The notes under the pieces are model-generated. The model made no database searches. It saw nothing but the letters and a program-made list of their open reading frames with translations, and was not told the origin of the DNA. Positions 9,913 through 19,957 of a stretch of 64,000 bases of DNA are shown one piece after another. Each line of letters begins with the position of its first letter. Within the stretch, counting starts at the first letter, position 1. The stretch is taken from the NCBI GenBank assembly GCA_913060665.1, contig CAJXUY010000003.1, positions 62,001 through 126,000 on the forward strand, in the 5' to 3' direction. Position numbers and translations under genes: made by a program. This DNA comes from an uncultured Oleiphilaceae bacterium. GTDB lineage: Bacteria > Pseudomonadota > Gammaproteobacteria > Pseudomonadales > Oleiphilaceae.

Positions 9913-12183
9913 TTAGACAGCAACAGCTTCGAAGTCAAATGCTATCTCGCCATCTCTGACGGTCACAAACACATCCCCTCCTGCTTCTGATAACTCCCCA
10001 AATAGAATTTGTTCTGCAAGTGGCTTTTTAATCAAGTCTTGTATTAACCTAGCCATAGGTCTAGCCCCCATATTCACATCGTAACCACGCTCAGCTAACA
10101 ATAACTTAGCATCACTATCAACATGAAGTACAACCTGTTTATCATCAAGCTGCGCTTGCAGTTCGGTTAGGAACTTATCAACGACATAGGTAATCGACGC
10201 CTTAGCTAATGGCGCGAACTGAATAATGCCATCAAGCCTGTTTCTAAACTCAGGGGTGAACATCTTATTAATCGCTTCCAGCCCATCAGTGCTGTTATCT
10301 TGCTCACTAAAGCCCATCGAACGCCTACTAATAAGCTCAGCACCAGCGTTAGTTGTCATGACCAAAATAACATGGCGGAAATCAGCTTTTCTTCCGTTGT
10401 TATCGGTAAGCGTTCCATGGTCCATCACCTGCAATAACAGGTTAAATACTTCAGGGTGCGCTTTTTCGATCTCGTCAAGCAACAACACACAATGCGGACT
10501 TCGGTTTACCGCTTCGGTTAACAAGCCCCCTTGGTCAAAGCCAACATAACCAGGCGGTGCACCTATCAATCTTGAGACAGTATGACGTTCCATATACTCA
10601 GACATATCAAATCGTACAAGCTCAATACCCAGCACCTTTGACAGCTGCCTAGTGACTTCTGTTTTACCAACACCCGTAGGACCAGAAAACAAGAATGCCC
10701 CATCCGGCTTTTCAACGGACTTTAGTCCAGCCCTAGCTAATTTAATCGCGGTGGACAACGATTCGATCGCAGGATCTTGACCAAACACCACCATTTTAAG
10801 ATCTCTTTCAAGATTTTTAAGTTGGTCTTTGTCGGTCGTTGATACACTTTTAGGTGGTATCCTAGCAATAGCCGCAACAATATCCTCAATGGTTTGTACA
10901 CCAATGACTTTCTTTCGCTTGTTGGATGGCTTTAAACGCTGACTTGCGCCAGCCTCATCAATAACATCAATTGCTTTATCAGGCATATGACGGTCTGTTA
11001 TATAGCGGTCTGCAAGCTCTGACGCTGCCCTAAGTGCTTTATCTGTATATTTAAGGTCATGATGCGTCTCAAATTGAGTTTTAAGACCCTTTAATATCTT
11101 ATAAGTATCTTCTACATCCGGTTCATTTACATCAATTTTCTGAAAGCGTCGAGCCAAAGCACTATCTTTCTCAAAAATACCTCTAAACTCAGAGAAGGTA
11201 GTAGAACCTATGCAACGGATTTCACCCGAGCTAAGCAAGGGCTTAAGTAAATTGGCCGCATCCATCACACCACCGGACGCGGAACCCGCACCGATAATCG
11301 TATGAATTTCATCTATAAACAGAATCGCGTGGTCTTGTTTTTTCAGTTCCGCTAATAATTGCTTAAAGCGCTTTTCGAAATCCCCCCTATATTTAGTACC
11401 TGCCAATAAGGCCCCTAAATCTAAAGAATATACTTGCGCATCAGCAATAATATCAGGCACATCGCCGTCAACTATCTTCTTAGCTAAACCTTCGGCTATC
11501 GCGGTTTTACCGACGCCAGCCTCCCCTACTAACAGAGGGTTATTCTTTCGTCTTCGAGACAGTATCTGTACAACACGCTCTACTTCAGAATCACGACCAA
11601 TTAGAGGGTCTATACGTCCCTTATTGGCCATTTCATTTAAATTAGTAGAAAAATTTTCGAGTGGATTAGTGTTTGCACTATCTTCTGTCGCCTCTTCATG
11701 ATGCTCAGACTCTCCTGGCTGCTCATGATCGTGATCATGATGACCCGGAACCTTAGAGATTCCGTGAGAGATATAATTCACTACATCTATTCGGGCAACA
11801 TTTTGTTTCTTAAGTACATACACGGCCTGACTTTCTTGCTCGCTAAATATAGCGACCAGAACGTTAGCGCCCGTTACTTCCTTTTTACCGGAAGACTGAA
11901 CATGAAATACTGCGCGTTGCAGCACTCGTTGAAAGCCAAGAGTCGGCTGCGTCTCTCTATCGTCGTCACTCGTTGGAATCAGTGGCGTTGTTGAGCCAAC
12001 AAACTCCACCAGTTCATTTCTCAATAATGACAAGTCAGCCGCACAAGCGCCTAATACCTTTATTGCGTCATCGTTATCCAGAAGTGCAAGAAGAAGATGT
12101 TCTACCGTCATAAACTCATGACGTTTCTCTCTTGCACTTCTAAATGCTGTATTGAGTGTCAGTTCGAGGTCTTTACTTAGCAT
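9913..12183 (-). CDS. clpA: ATP-dependent Clp protease ATP-binding subunit ClpA
   Basis: ClpA is the Hsp100 unfoldase that feeds substrates, including ClpS-delivered N-degron proteins, into ClpP. The 756-residue product has the N-terminal Clp repeat domain, the first ATPase domain with GEAGVGKTAIAEGL, the second with GPTGVGKTEVTRQL, and the ClpP-binding region of the D2 domain. The linker between N domain and D1 (about residues 147-172) is rich in His, Glu and Asp. Length and motif order are standard. clpS lies upstream on the same strand, 85 bases away. Confidence 0.97.
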   Translation of the reverse strand: MLSKDLELTLNTAFRSAREKRHEFMTVEHLLLALLDNDDAIKVLGACAADLSLLRNELVEFVGSTTPLIPTSDDDRETQPTLGFQRVLQRAVFHVQSSGKKEVTGANVLVAIFSEQESQAVYVLKKQNVARIDVVNYISHGISKVPGHHDHDHEQPGESEHHEEATEDSANTNPLENFSTNLNEMANKGRIDPLIGRDSEVERVVQILSRRRKNNPLLVGEAGVGKTAIAEGLAKKIVDGDVPDIIADAQVYSLDLGALLAGTKYRGDFEKRFKQLLAELKKQDHAILFIDEIHTIIGAGSASGGVMDAANLLKPLLSSGEIRCIGSTTFSEFRGIFEKDSALARRFQKIDVNEPDVEDTYKILKGLKTQFETHHDLKYTDKALRAASELADRYITDRHMPDKAIDVIDEAGASQRLKPSNKRKKVIGVQTIEDIVAAIARIPPKSVSTTDKDQLKNLERDLKMVVFGQDPAIESLSTAIKLARAGLKSVEKPDGAFLFSGPTGVGKTEVTRQLSKVLGIELVRFDMSEYMERHTVSRLIGAPPGYVGFDQGGLLTEAVNRSPHCVLLLDEIEKAHPEVFNLLLQVMDHGTLTDNNGRKADFRHVILVMTTNAGAELISRRSMGFSEQDNSTDGLEAINKMFTPEFRNRLDGIIQFAPLAKASITYVVDKFLTELQAQLDDKQVVLHVDSDAKLLLAERGYDVNMGARPMARLIQDLIKKPLAEQILFGELSEAGGDVFVTVRDGEIAFDFEAVAV

Positions 12184-12268
12184 CGTTCACCCCAAGTAGT
12201 GCTAATTATTCTCAAGATATGTAGTCCACCAAAATGTAAGTAAAGGTCATGGAAACCGAGCAAGCTCA

Positions 12269-12628
12269 TCAATCCACTTTCTCTATTTCGCATAATAATG
12301 GGTGTTCACACTCTGATGAATACTGATTCACCATCGCTGCCTTTGTTTCGGCGATATCACGTGTAAACACTCCACATACCGCTTTTCCTTGTGTGTGTAC
12401 GGCCAACATAACTTGTGTGGCCTTCTCTTCACCCATTGCAAAAAACGTTGTTAATATCTCTACAACAAAGTCCATGGGAGTGAAATCATCATTCAGCAAT
12501 ACCACCTTATACATAGATGGTCTTCTTAAGGCTGGCTTGCTTGGTGCTACTGCAAGACCACCCTCTCGATCATCTTGATGATCACCGTCTTGATTTAATA
12601 TTAGTAGACTATTTTCAAAAGTACTCAT
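12269..12628 (-). CDS. clpS: ATP-dependent Clp protease adaptor ClpS
   Basis: ClpS recognises N-terminal Leu, Phe, Tyr and Trp and delivers them to ClpA. The 119-residue product has the core [20 protein letters not shown] with the NDD and M residues that line the N-degron pocket, followed by [25 protein letters not shown] including the conserved H. The unstructured N-terminal tail of about 35 residues is the part that enters the ClpA pore. It is paired with clpA as in most proteobacteria. Confidence 0.96.
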   Translation of the reverse strand: MSTFENSLLILNQDGDHQDDREGGLAVAPSKPALRRPSMYKVVLLNDDFTPMDFVVEILTTFFAMGEEKATQVMLAVHTQGKAVCGVFTRDIAETKAAMVNQYSSECEHPLLCEIEKVD

Positions 12629-13005
12629 AGCTCAACGTTAATTTTTAAATTTTTACAGAATTTGCGTTTTGATAGGCGCTCTCGGTAGCACCGAAAAAGC
12701 AACAATACTAAAAGCACAAGTAAGGTTTAACTCTTAAAATCCACTTCCTTTCTTCATATTTGGGGCTAATTATGAAATATAAACCCTCTGACTGCTCCTT
12801 GATAGTGTTATTACAAAAAAATACTGACTGGAATTGCCCAATTCTTAACATTCAGCCCTTGACTAACAAGTGATTATGGTAAAAAGTATCAGTACTCAGT
12901 CCATTTAGGTAAAAGAATTTCCCGAAATTATTATTTCGGTGTTCAATAAAAATAATATTAGGCATTAAAGTGCCGGCAATAAAAGATCAGACAAGGGAGT
13001 CGATT
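12629..13005. other. Intergenic region between divergent clpS and cspD
   Basis: This 377-base AT-rich stretch must hold the promoters for clpS (minus) and cspD (plus). A TTGACT occurs near 12857, but no good -10 is placed 16-18 bases after it. I see no open frame, tRNA or strong hairpin here. Confidence 0.5.
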
Positions 13006-13308
13006 ATGCCTGTAGGTACAGTTAAGTGGTTCAATAATTCGAAAGGCTATGGTTTTATCGTTGAGGAAGGAGGTACTGAAGACCTTTTTGCTCACTTCTC
13101 ATCAATCCAGATGGAAGGCTATAAAACACTTAAAGCGGGGCAGAAAGTTGTTTTTGAAAAGCAAGCGGCTGGCAAAGGTATTCATGCAGTCAGTATTTCG
13201 CCGTTAGAAGTTCAACAGCCGACACCTATTACATCGGCGCCAAGTGTTGACGATCAAGCATCAGATAGCGACGAAGATTCAACAAACGGCATTGCCATCT
13301 CTGCTTAA
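13006..13308 (+). CDS. cspD: Cold-shock domain protein CspD
   Basis: The 100-residue product starts MPVGTVKWFNNSKGYGFIVEEGG and contains the RNP-2 like DLFAHFSSI, so it is a cold-shock domain single-strand nucleic-acid binder. About 30 acidic, low-complexity residues follow the domain, more than in a plain CspA. AGGGAG lies 8 bases before the ATG at 13006, so I prefer that start over an in-frame ATG at 12970. The position beside clpS/clpA is that of cspD in Pseudomonas and E. coli, where CspD inhibits replication in slow growth. Confidence 0.9.
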   Translation: MPVGTVKWFNNSKGYGFIVEEGGTEDLFAHFSSIQMEGYKTLKAGQKVVFEKQAAGKGIHAVSISPLEVQQPTPITSAPSVDDQASDSDEDSTNGIAISA

Positions 13309-13335
13309 TTCGAGTTTCATAACACGCGAGCAAAT

Positions 13336-13383
13336 ATCCACTACTTAACAGGTAGTTACCCTACCATGGCCATAGTAGTGGAT
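13336..13383 (+). repeat. Nested hairpin downstream of cspD
   Basis: ATCCACTACT (13336-13345) and AGTAGTGGAT (13374-13383) are perfect 10-base complements. Inside lies a second hairpin, GGTAG/CTACC. No T-tract follows. It starts 27 bases after the cspD stop and could protect the mRNA 3' end or act as a Rho-dependent or attenuating structure. Confidence 0.55.
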
Positions 13384-13525
13384 CGCGCAACCCCGAGCGA
13401 AGTGGGAGAATTTGTAATGCATCAAGCACTCCCTATTATTCGTTAACTAACAAGCCCAAATCAAGCTTAATAACTAGTTACCGCCGATCACCGACCGTTA
13501 ACCCCTCATCGATAATACGCTGCAT

Positions 13526-14158
13526 ATGGCTCTTCTGATTCTTTTAAATAAACCTTTTAATGTACTCTCCCAGTTCACCGATGATAATAATCGAACGACT
13601 CTCGCCCCCTTTATAGTTACAAAAGGCGTTTATGCCGCTGGGCGTCTAGACTTTGACTCTGAAGGGCTATTACTACTAACTGATAACGGGGCACTGCAAC
13701 ATAAAATCACCGACCCCAAACACAAACTACCTAAAACATACTGGGTTCAGGTGGAAGGCACTCCTGATTCTGACGATATTAACAAATTAAGAAACGGTGT
13801 CGCACTTAAGGACGGAAAAACCACCCCAGCCAAAGCAAAAGTAATCCCTGAACCCGCTATCTGGCCAAGAGTGCCCCCTATTAGAGAGCGCAAGAACGAT
13901 AAAACCACATGGATATCGCTGACTATAACTGAAGGCCGAAACAGGCAGGTTAGGCGAATGACTGCTGCTGTTGGGCACCCCACACTACGCTTGATTCGTT
14001 ACAGTATTGGCGACTGGACAATTGACAACCTAAAACCCGGCGAACACTATACGACAACAATTAATATACCATTAGAAAAAAGTATCAAGATGCCTGCCAA
14101 ACGCAAGCCTCAACCCAAAAACAGACATAAGCATCAAGCATCACAACGTAACCGTTAA
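13526..14158 (+). CDS. rluE: 23S rRNA pseudouridine synthase RluE
   Basis: RluE converts U2457 of 23S rRNA to pseudouridine in E. coli. The 210-residue product has the RsuA-family catalytic motif [16 protein letters not shown] with Asp42, then [11 protein letters not shown] and the C-terminal [25 protein letters not shown]. It lacks an N-terminal S4 domain, as RluE does. The tail is long, lysine- and arginine-rich, and likely binds RNA. nudJ follows 22 bases downstream, the same pairing as in E. coli. Confidence 0.92.
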   Translation: MALLILLNKPFNVLSQFTDDNNRTTLAPFIVTKGVYAAGRLDFDSEGLLLLTDNGALQHKITDPKHKLPKTYWVQVEGTPDSDDINKLRNGVALKDGKTTPAKAKVIPEPAIWPRVPPIRERKNDKTTWISLTITEGRNRQVRRMTAAVGHPTLRLIRYSIGDWTIDNLKPGEHYTTTINIPLEKSIKMPAKRKPQPKNRHKHQASQRNR

Positions 14159-14180
14159 ATACAGATAGGAATAAGACCAC

Positions 14181-14633
14181 TTGATTTGGACTCCTCATGC
14201 CACCGTAGCGGTGATAGTCGAGCAAGGCGGCCGATATTTATTGGTTAAAGAAATGAGTCAGGGCAAAGTCGTGTACAATCAGCCTGCAGGACACATTGAA
14301 GAAGATGAATCAATATTCGATGCTGCGACACGAGAAGCGCTTGAAGAGAGCGGATGGAGCATAACGCTTAAATCGGTTATCGGACTCTATACTTACAAAG
14401 CGCCAAGCAACGGGATCACCTATTACCGGATCTGCTTTGAAGCACAGGCAGTCGAAAAAGTAACCAATACTCTTGACCCTGATATCATCTCAGCTCACTG
14501 GCTTACCTATGGCGAAATCACCGCGATAGAAGAACAACTAAGAAGCCCGCTCGTTAAAACCTGTATTGATGATTTCAGAAATAATCAGCGCTACCCTCTT
14601 TCCCTTATTTCTGAATCACCAGATAACGGTTAG
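14181..14633 (+). CDS. nudJ: Nudix hydrolase NudJ (phosphatase NudJ family)
   Basis: NudJ hydrolyses nucleoside tri- and diphosphates and HMP pyrophosphate. The 150-residue product has a complete Nudix box GHIEEDESIFDAATREALEE (from about residue 38), continuing SGW, which fits Gx5Ex7REUxEExGU. The gene starts at a TTG with AGGA about 10 bases upstream; no ATG fits the conserved N-terminal WTPHATVAVIVEQGGRYLLV. Genes of this family precede mnmA in many gammaproteobacteria, as here. Confidence 0.92.
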   Translation: MIWTPHATVAVIVEQGGRYLLVKEMSQGKVVYNQPAGHIEEDESIFDAATREALEESGWSITLKSVIGLYTYKAPSNGITYYRICFEAQAVEKVTNTLDPDIISAHWLTYGEITAIEEQLRSPLVKTCIDDFRNNQRYPLSLISESPDNG

Positions 14634-14769
14634 TGTTTACGCAAAACAACTGACATACCGTATCGTTACCAGTTAAAATCGCCTATGGACTTGTTTTTTA
14701 GGGGAAACACCCCCATTCTCACTATCTACCCTTCTTTTCGCACATTTAAAAAATAGATTTATATACGGT

Positions 14770-15864
14770 ATGGCTAATCCAGAAAATATCAGAGTTATCG
14801 TCGGCATGTCAGGAGGTGTAGACTCATCTGTATCTGCCCTCTTATTACAGCAACAAGGCTATCAGGTCGAAGGCCTGTTTATGAAAAACTGGGATGAAGA
14901 CGATGGGACCGACCACTGCACTGCCATGCAAGACCTTGAAGATGCACAGGCGGTCAGCGACATACTTAATATCAAGCTACACACCGCTAGCTTCGCCGCT
15001 GAATACTGGGATCGAGTGTTTGAATACTTTTTAGCCGAATACAAAGCGGGTCGAACTCCGAATCCAGACATTTTGTGCAACAAAGAAATAAAGTTTAAAG
15101 CCTTTCTCGACTATGCGGTCACACTAGGTGCCGACTATATAGCGACGGGCCACTATGTTCGCAAGAAAGAGTTAGATGGCCAGTCACTTCTTTATAAAGG
15201 TCTAGACAACAACAAGGACCAAAGCTACTTCCTTCACCTCGTATCCGAAGACAAGATCCAGAAGACACTATTTCCGGTAGGCGAACTTGAGAAGCCAGAA
15301 GTGCGGAGGCTTGCTCTTGAACATAACCTTATTACCCACGATAAAAAAGACAGCACTGGTATATGCTTTATCGGTGAACGTAAATTTAAGGATTTTCTTC
15401 AGCAATATCTTCCCGCACAGCCTGGCAATATCGTCACTGAACTAGGCGAAATCATCGGTGAGCACCAAGGGCTTATGTATCACACCATCGGTCAGCGACA
15501 AGGTCTTGGTATTGGAGGTCTTCAATCCCACGGGGAAGCGCCTTGGTATGTTGCACAAAAAAACCTGGATCAAAACGAACTAGTAGTCGTTCAGGGAAAA
15601 AACCACCCTCTACTGTTCGCCAATGGACTAATCGCACAAAACATCGAATGGGTCAACAGCATCCACCCCATACTTCCCTTTAGATGTATGGCAAAAACCC
15701 GTTACCGACAGCCCGACCAAGCCTGCGAAGTGTCTCAGACCGGCGATGGCGAAATAACCGTCACCTTTGACCACCCTCAAAGAGCGATCACACCGGGGCA
15801 ATCATTAGTACTTTACGATGGTGATCAATGCTTGGGGGGAAGTATAATAGAATCAACTTTATAA
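14770..15864 (+). CDS. mnmA: tRNA-specific 2-thiouridylase MnmA
   Basis: MnmA puts sulfur on U34 of tRNA-Lys, -Glu and -Gln, taking it from the TusBCDE relay. The 364-residue product has the PP-loop GMSGGVDSS near the N-terminus, the catalytic Cys103 in LCNKEIKF and Cys199 in [10 protein letters not shown], and the C-terminal beta-barrel. The length matches the family. Its sulfur-relay partners tusDCB and tusE are in this window at 41.3-42.9 kb. hflD follows 50 bases after its stop. Confidence 0.97.
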   Translation: MANPENIRVIVGMSGGVDSSVSALLLQQQGYQVEGLFMKNWDEDDGTDHCTAMQDLEDAQAVSDILNIKLHTASFAAEYWDRVFEYFLAEYKAGRTPNPDILCNKEIKFKAFLDYAVTLGADYIATGHYVRKKELDGQSLLYKGLDNNKDQSYFLHLVSEDKIQKTLFPVGELEKPEVRRLALEHNLITHDKKDSTGICFIGERKFKDFLQQYLPAQPGNIVTELGEIIGEHQGLMYHTIGQRQGLGIGGLQSHGEAPWYVAQKNLDQNELVVVQGKNHPLLFANGLIAQNIEWVNSIHPILPFRCMAKTRYRQPDQACEVSQTGDGEITVTFDHPQRAITPGQSLVLYDGDQCLGGSIIESTL

Positions 15865-15914
15865 AATCATCATAACTATCTGTTTTATATTATATTAGAG
15901 TTAAGGTATCCACA

Positions 15915-16538
15915 TTGAACCATACAATTGACGAACAAGTCATAGCCCTTGCAGGCGTTTTTCAAGCCGCCGCGCTAGTTCATCAAATAGCGCAAACCTC
16001 CAGCTATGACAAACCGTTGCTAGAATCATCAATTAGCAGTTTATTTGTTACCGACCCAAAAGTAACAGAGGAGGTTTATGGAGGTATTCAAGGCATTCAG
16101 CTCGGATTAAAGAGCATCATACAAATTCTGAAAAAAGATACTGAACAGAAAAATATCGAAATTATACGGTACTCACTTAGTCTAATTCACCTAGAAACCA
16201 AGCTACGTAAAAATCCTGAAATGCTTGATGTCATCGGTAAACGTATTGACCAAGCCAGTGGTCAGGCTGAGCATTTTTCAGTGCTCCATGAGAATGTGAT
16301 ACACAACTTAGCATCCTTATATATGGACACTATTAGTACCTTTAACCTTCGTGTACAGGTAACAGGCAATCCAGACTATCTAAAAATATCTCACAATGCC
16401 GCATTAATAAGAGCAACACTTCTAACCGGTATACGTGCTGCCATACTATGGAGACAGACCGGCGGCCGCCGCTGGAACCTTCTGCTTAAGCGCAAAGCAA
16501 TCGAAGCCTCTGTTAAACGATTACTTAGTCAGCATTGA
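15915..16538 (+). CDS. hflD: High-frequency lysogenization protein HflD
   Basis: HflD is a peripheral membrane protein of the inner face that binds phage lambda CII in E. coli; its cellular role is not well defined. The 207-residue all-helical product starts at a TTG and begins NHTIDEQVIALAGVFQAAALVHQIAQT, the conserved N-terminus, and ends with GIRAAILWRQTGGRRWNLLLKRK. The order mnmA-hflD-purB is the classical one, with 75 bases to purB. Confidence 0.94.
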   Translation: MNHTIDEQVIALAGVFQAAALVHQIAQTSSYDKPLLESSISSLFVTDPKVTEEVYGGIQGIQLGLKSIIQILKKDTEQKNIEIIRYSLSLIHLETKLRKNPEMLDVIGKRIDQASGQAEHFSVLHENVIHNLASLYMDTISTFNLRVQVTGNPDYLKISHNAALIRATLLTGIRAAILWRQTGGRRWNLLLKRKAIEASVKRLLSQH

Positions 16539-16601
16539 TATTGGTCTTAGACGACCAATTTATAGTATCATTGCGCCCCAAATTCATTACCACTTTAATA
16601 A

Positions 16602-17993
<1,392 letters not shown>

Positions 17994-18015
17994 ATCTGTA
18001 TTATTTTCACTAAAT

Positions 18016-18048
18016 GTGGCAAGCAATGATCTCAACATTACTTGCCAC
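18016..18048 (+). terminator. Hairpin downstream of purB
   Basis: GTGGCAAGCAATG and CATTACTTGCCAC pair over 13 positions with one mismatch and a 7-base loop. No T-tract follows, so it is a possible weak or Rho-assisted terminator, or an mRNA-end stabiliser. Confidence 0.55.
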
Positions 18049-18110
18049 TGACTAGCTATGCCCCACCTCGTTCAATTACTGCTATCCATTCCAGCTCAAA
18101 GGGCACATCT

Positions 18111-19277
18111 ATGATCAACATTCTTGGCACGATTAGCGCAGAACAGTTTCTCAATGAATACTGGCAAAAAAAGCCATTACTTATTAGGCAAGCAATTCCA
18201 GACTTTGTTAGTCCTGTCTCTCCAGATGAGTTAGCTGGCCTTGCTTGCGAGGCGGAAGTTGAGTCTAGAATTGTCATTGAAAACCACGAAGGCCAGCCGT
18301 GGCACCCCCAGCACGGACCTTTCGACGAAGAGAAATTCAGCCAATTACCTGAAAAAAACTGGACCTTGTTAATACAAGGACTTGATTCAATTGTTCCCGA
18401 AATTTCCGATCTGCTAAATCACTTTCGCTTTATCCCTAACTGGCGAATAGATGACATCATGGCTAGTTACGCGCCCGAAAATGGTAGCGTTGGCCCTCAT
18501 TATGACTATTACGATGTATTCTTACTGCAAGCCAAAGGTAAAAGAAGGTGGTTTACCGGACAGCATTGTGACGAGACATCAAAAACACTCAAGAATACCC
18601 CACTTAGAATACTTGATGAGTTTGAAACTGAAAATGACTGGGTACTAGAGCCCGGAGATATGCTTTACCTTCCCCCTCAAGTCGCTCACCACGGTATATC
18701 AATGGGCGACTGTATCACACTATCTATCGGACTTCGCTCTCCGACTCATGAGCAAATTTTAAGCTCATTCGCCGATTACATATGTAGCACCACCATTAAA
18801 GAACAGCATCTTGACGACCCCAATCTTAAAAACCAAAGTAACCCTGGTGAAATGAATGCTGATGTCATTAACCAGCTTAAAGAAGTGATTCAAGACTACC
18901 TTAAAGATGACAGTTTATCGGGCTGGTTTGGACAGTACAGCACTGAACCCAAATCAGACTACATAGTGCAGCTACCTGACGATCCAATAGAAGAGGCTGA
19001 ACTGATGGACTACCTAGCCAATGCAACTGCCATCCGCCGCAACGAAGGGTCTCGTTTTAGCTTTTATCAATCTGAAGATAAGCCTGAGCAAATCAAATTC
19101 TTTTACGACGGCTACGAGCAAATACTCAGCACTGACAGCGCTCCACTGATAAAACTGATTTGTAGCGCGAATCAAATATCAATAAAAACTCTTTGTGAAT
19201 TTGTTTCTGCAGGAAACCCAACAAATCTTCTACTAGACTTAATCAATGGCGGTCATCTCTACGCAGAAGAGTCATAA
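18111..19277 (+). CDS. roxA: Ribosomal oxygenase RoxA (50S L16 arginine hydroxylase, YcfD)
   Basis: RoxA is an Fe(II)/2-oxoglutarate oxygenase that hydroxylates an arginine of ribosomal protein L16. The 388-residue product starts at ATG 18111 (AAAGGG upstream) with MINILGTISAEQFLNEYWQKKPLLIRQAI, the conserved N-terminus; upstream codons are in frame but not homologous. The JmjC motif HxD is H130-Y-D132 and the distal metal histidine lies near residue 193 in VAHHGIS. A C-terminal winged-helix-like region follows. It lies between purB and a DUF7931-like gene, as in Pseudomonas. Confidence 0.94.
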   Translation: MINILGTISAEQFLNEYWQKKPLLIRQAIPDFVSPVSPDELAGLACEAEVESRIVIENHEGQPWHPQHGPFDEEKFSQLPEKNWTLLIQGLDSIVPEISDLLNHFRFIPNWRIDDIMASYAPENGSVGPHYDYYDVFLLQAKGKRRWFTGQHCDETSKTLKNTPLRILDEFETENDWVLEPGDMLYLPPQVAHHGISMGDCITLSIGLRSPTHEQILSSFADYICSTTIKEQHLDDPNLKNQSNPGEMNADVINQLKEVIQDYLKDDSLSGWFGQYSTEPKSDYIVQLPDDPIEEAELMDYLANATAIRRNEGSRFSFYQSEDKPEQIKFFYDGYEQILSTDSAPLIKLICSANQISIKTLCEFVSAGNPTNLLLDLINGGHLYAEES

Positions 19278-19303
19278 ATAATAATTTTTTAGGGTTGTTT
19301 AGC

Positions 19304-19855
19304 ATGGTTAACGTCGAGGACAATTCGCATCGCCACCCCGATAAGGACAGCGATAACTCATCTCTACTAGGTAAAGATGATAGCACTCATTTATTTTCAT
19401 CACCCGAGAAACTCAAACAATTAACAACATCAATGATCGGTCAGGCTAACAATAAAGTACGGATACTAAGTCACCATTTAAACCGAGAAATCTTCGACGA
19501 TGAACCAATACGAGAGGCTATTTCGAAGTTAGCGAGAGCACATTCCCGCTCGACCGTAGAACTACTAATTGTTGATGAGCACCCTCTTGTAGTCAGCACA
19601 CAAAGACTACTCGAGGTGGTACGCAGACTTCCCAGCAGCATTCACCTAAAAGTGATCAATAAAGCGTACCCCTATGATGAATCTGCGATGGTATTAGTTG
19701 ACCGTTGCGGCGTAATATTTCAAAAGGAAAATTCGGTTTATGAAGGGTTTGCGACTTTTAACAGCCCAGGACGAAACAAGCAACTATCAGAAGTGTTCGA
19801 ACAATTGTGGAGTCACACTTCCAACTCGCAAGAGTTAAGACAGCTTAGGTTATGA
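19304..19855 (+). CDS. DUF7931-like protein, PLD-like fold (tentative)
   Basis: The 183-residue product has a charged, low-complexity N-terminus of about 30 residues, followed by a single domain with KVRILSHHLNREIFDDEPIR, alternating strands such as VELLIVDEHPLV, and a C-terminus with FNSPGRNKQLSEVFEQLW. In other gammaproteobacteria a similar domain follows a GNAT acetyltransferase domain next to roxA; here only this domain is present. I base that on recall of the family, not on an alignment. The ATG at 19304 has AGGG at the right spacing. It is 26 bases after roxA, so likely co-transcribed. Confidence 0.55.
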   Translation: MVNVEDNSHRHPDKDSDNSSLLGKDDSTHLFSSPEKLKQLTTSMIGQANNKVRILSHHLNREIFDDEPIREAISKLARAHSRSTVELLIVDEHPLVVSTQRLLEVVRRLPSSIHLKVINKAYPYDESAMVLVDRCGVIFQKENSVYEGFATFNSPGRNKQLSEVFEQLWSHTSNSQELRQLRL

Positions 19856-19857
19856 CA

Positions 19858-19890
19858 TAAAAAAACCGCATCTAAAATGCGGTTTTTTTA
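19858..19890. terminator. Bidirectional terminator between the DUF7931-like gene and glcB
   Basis: CCGCAT/ATGCGG stem flanked by seven A's and seven T's. It is Rho-independent for the plus-strand gene, and the A-run allows the same for glcB on the minus strand. Confidence 0.9.
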
Positions 19891-19957
19891 TAGTTATATG
19901 GCTATCAACCTACAATAGCCACAACATTTACTACTTACTACGTGTACAGGTTACTTA

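Noticed and set aside
13366-13446. A 26-codon ATG frame between cspD and rluE
   Set aside because: It has no ribosome site and its start lies within the nested hairpin. No support for translation.
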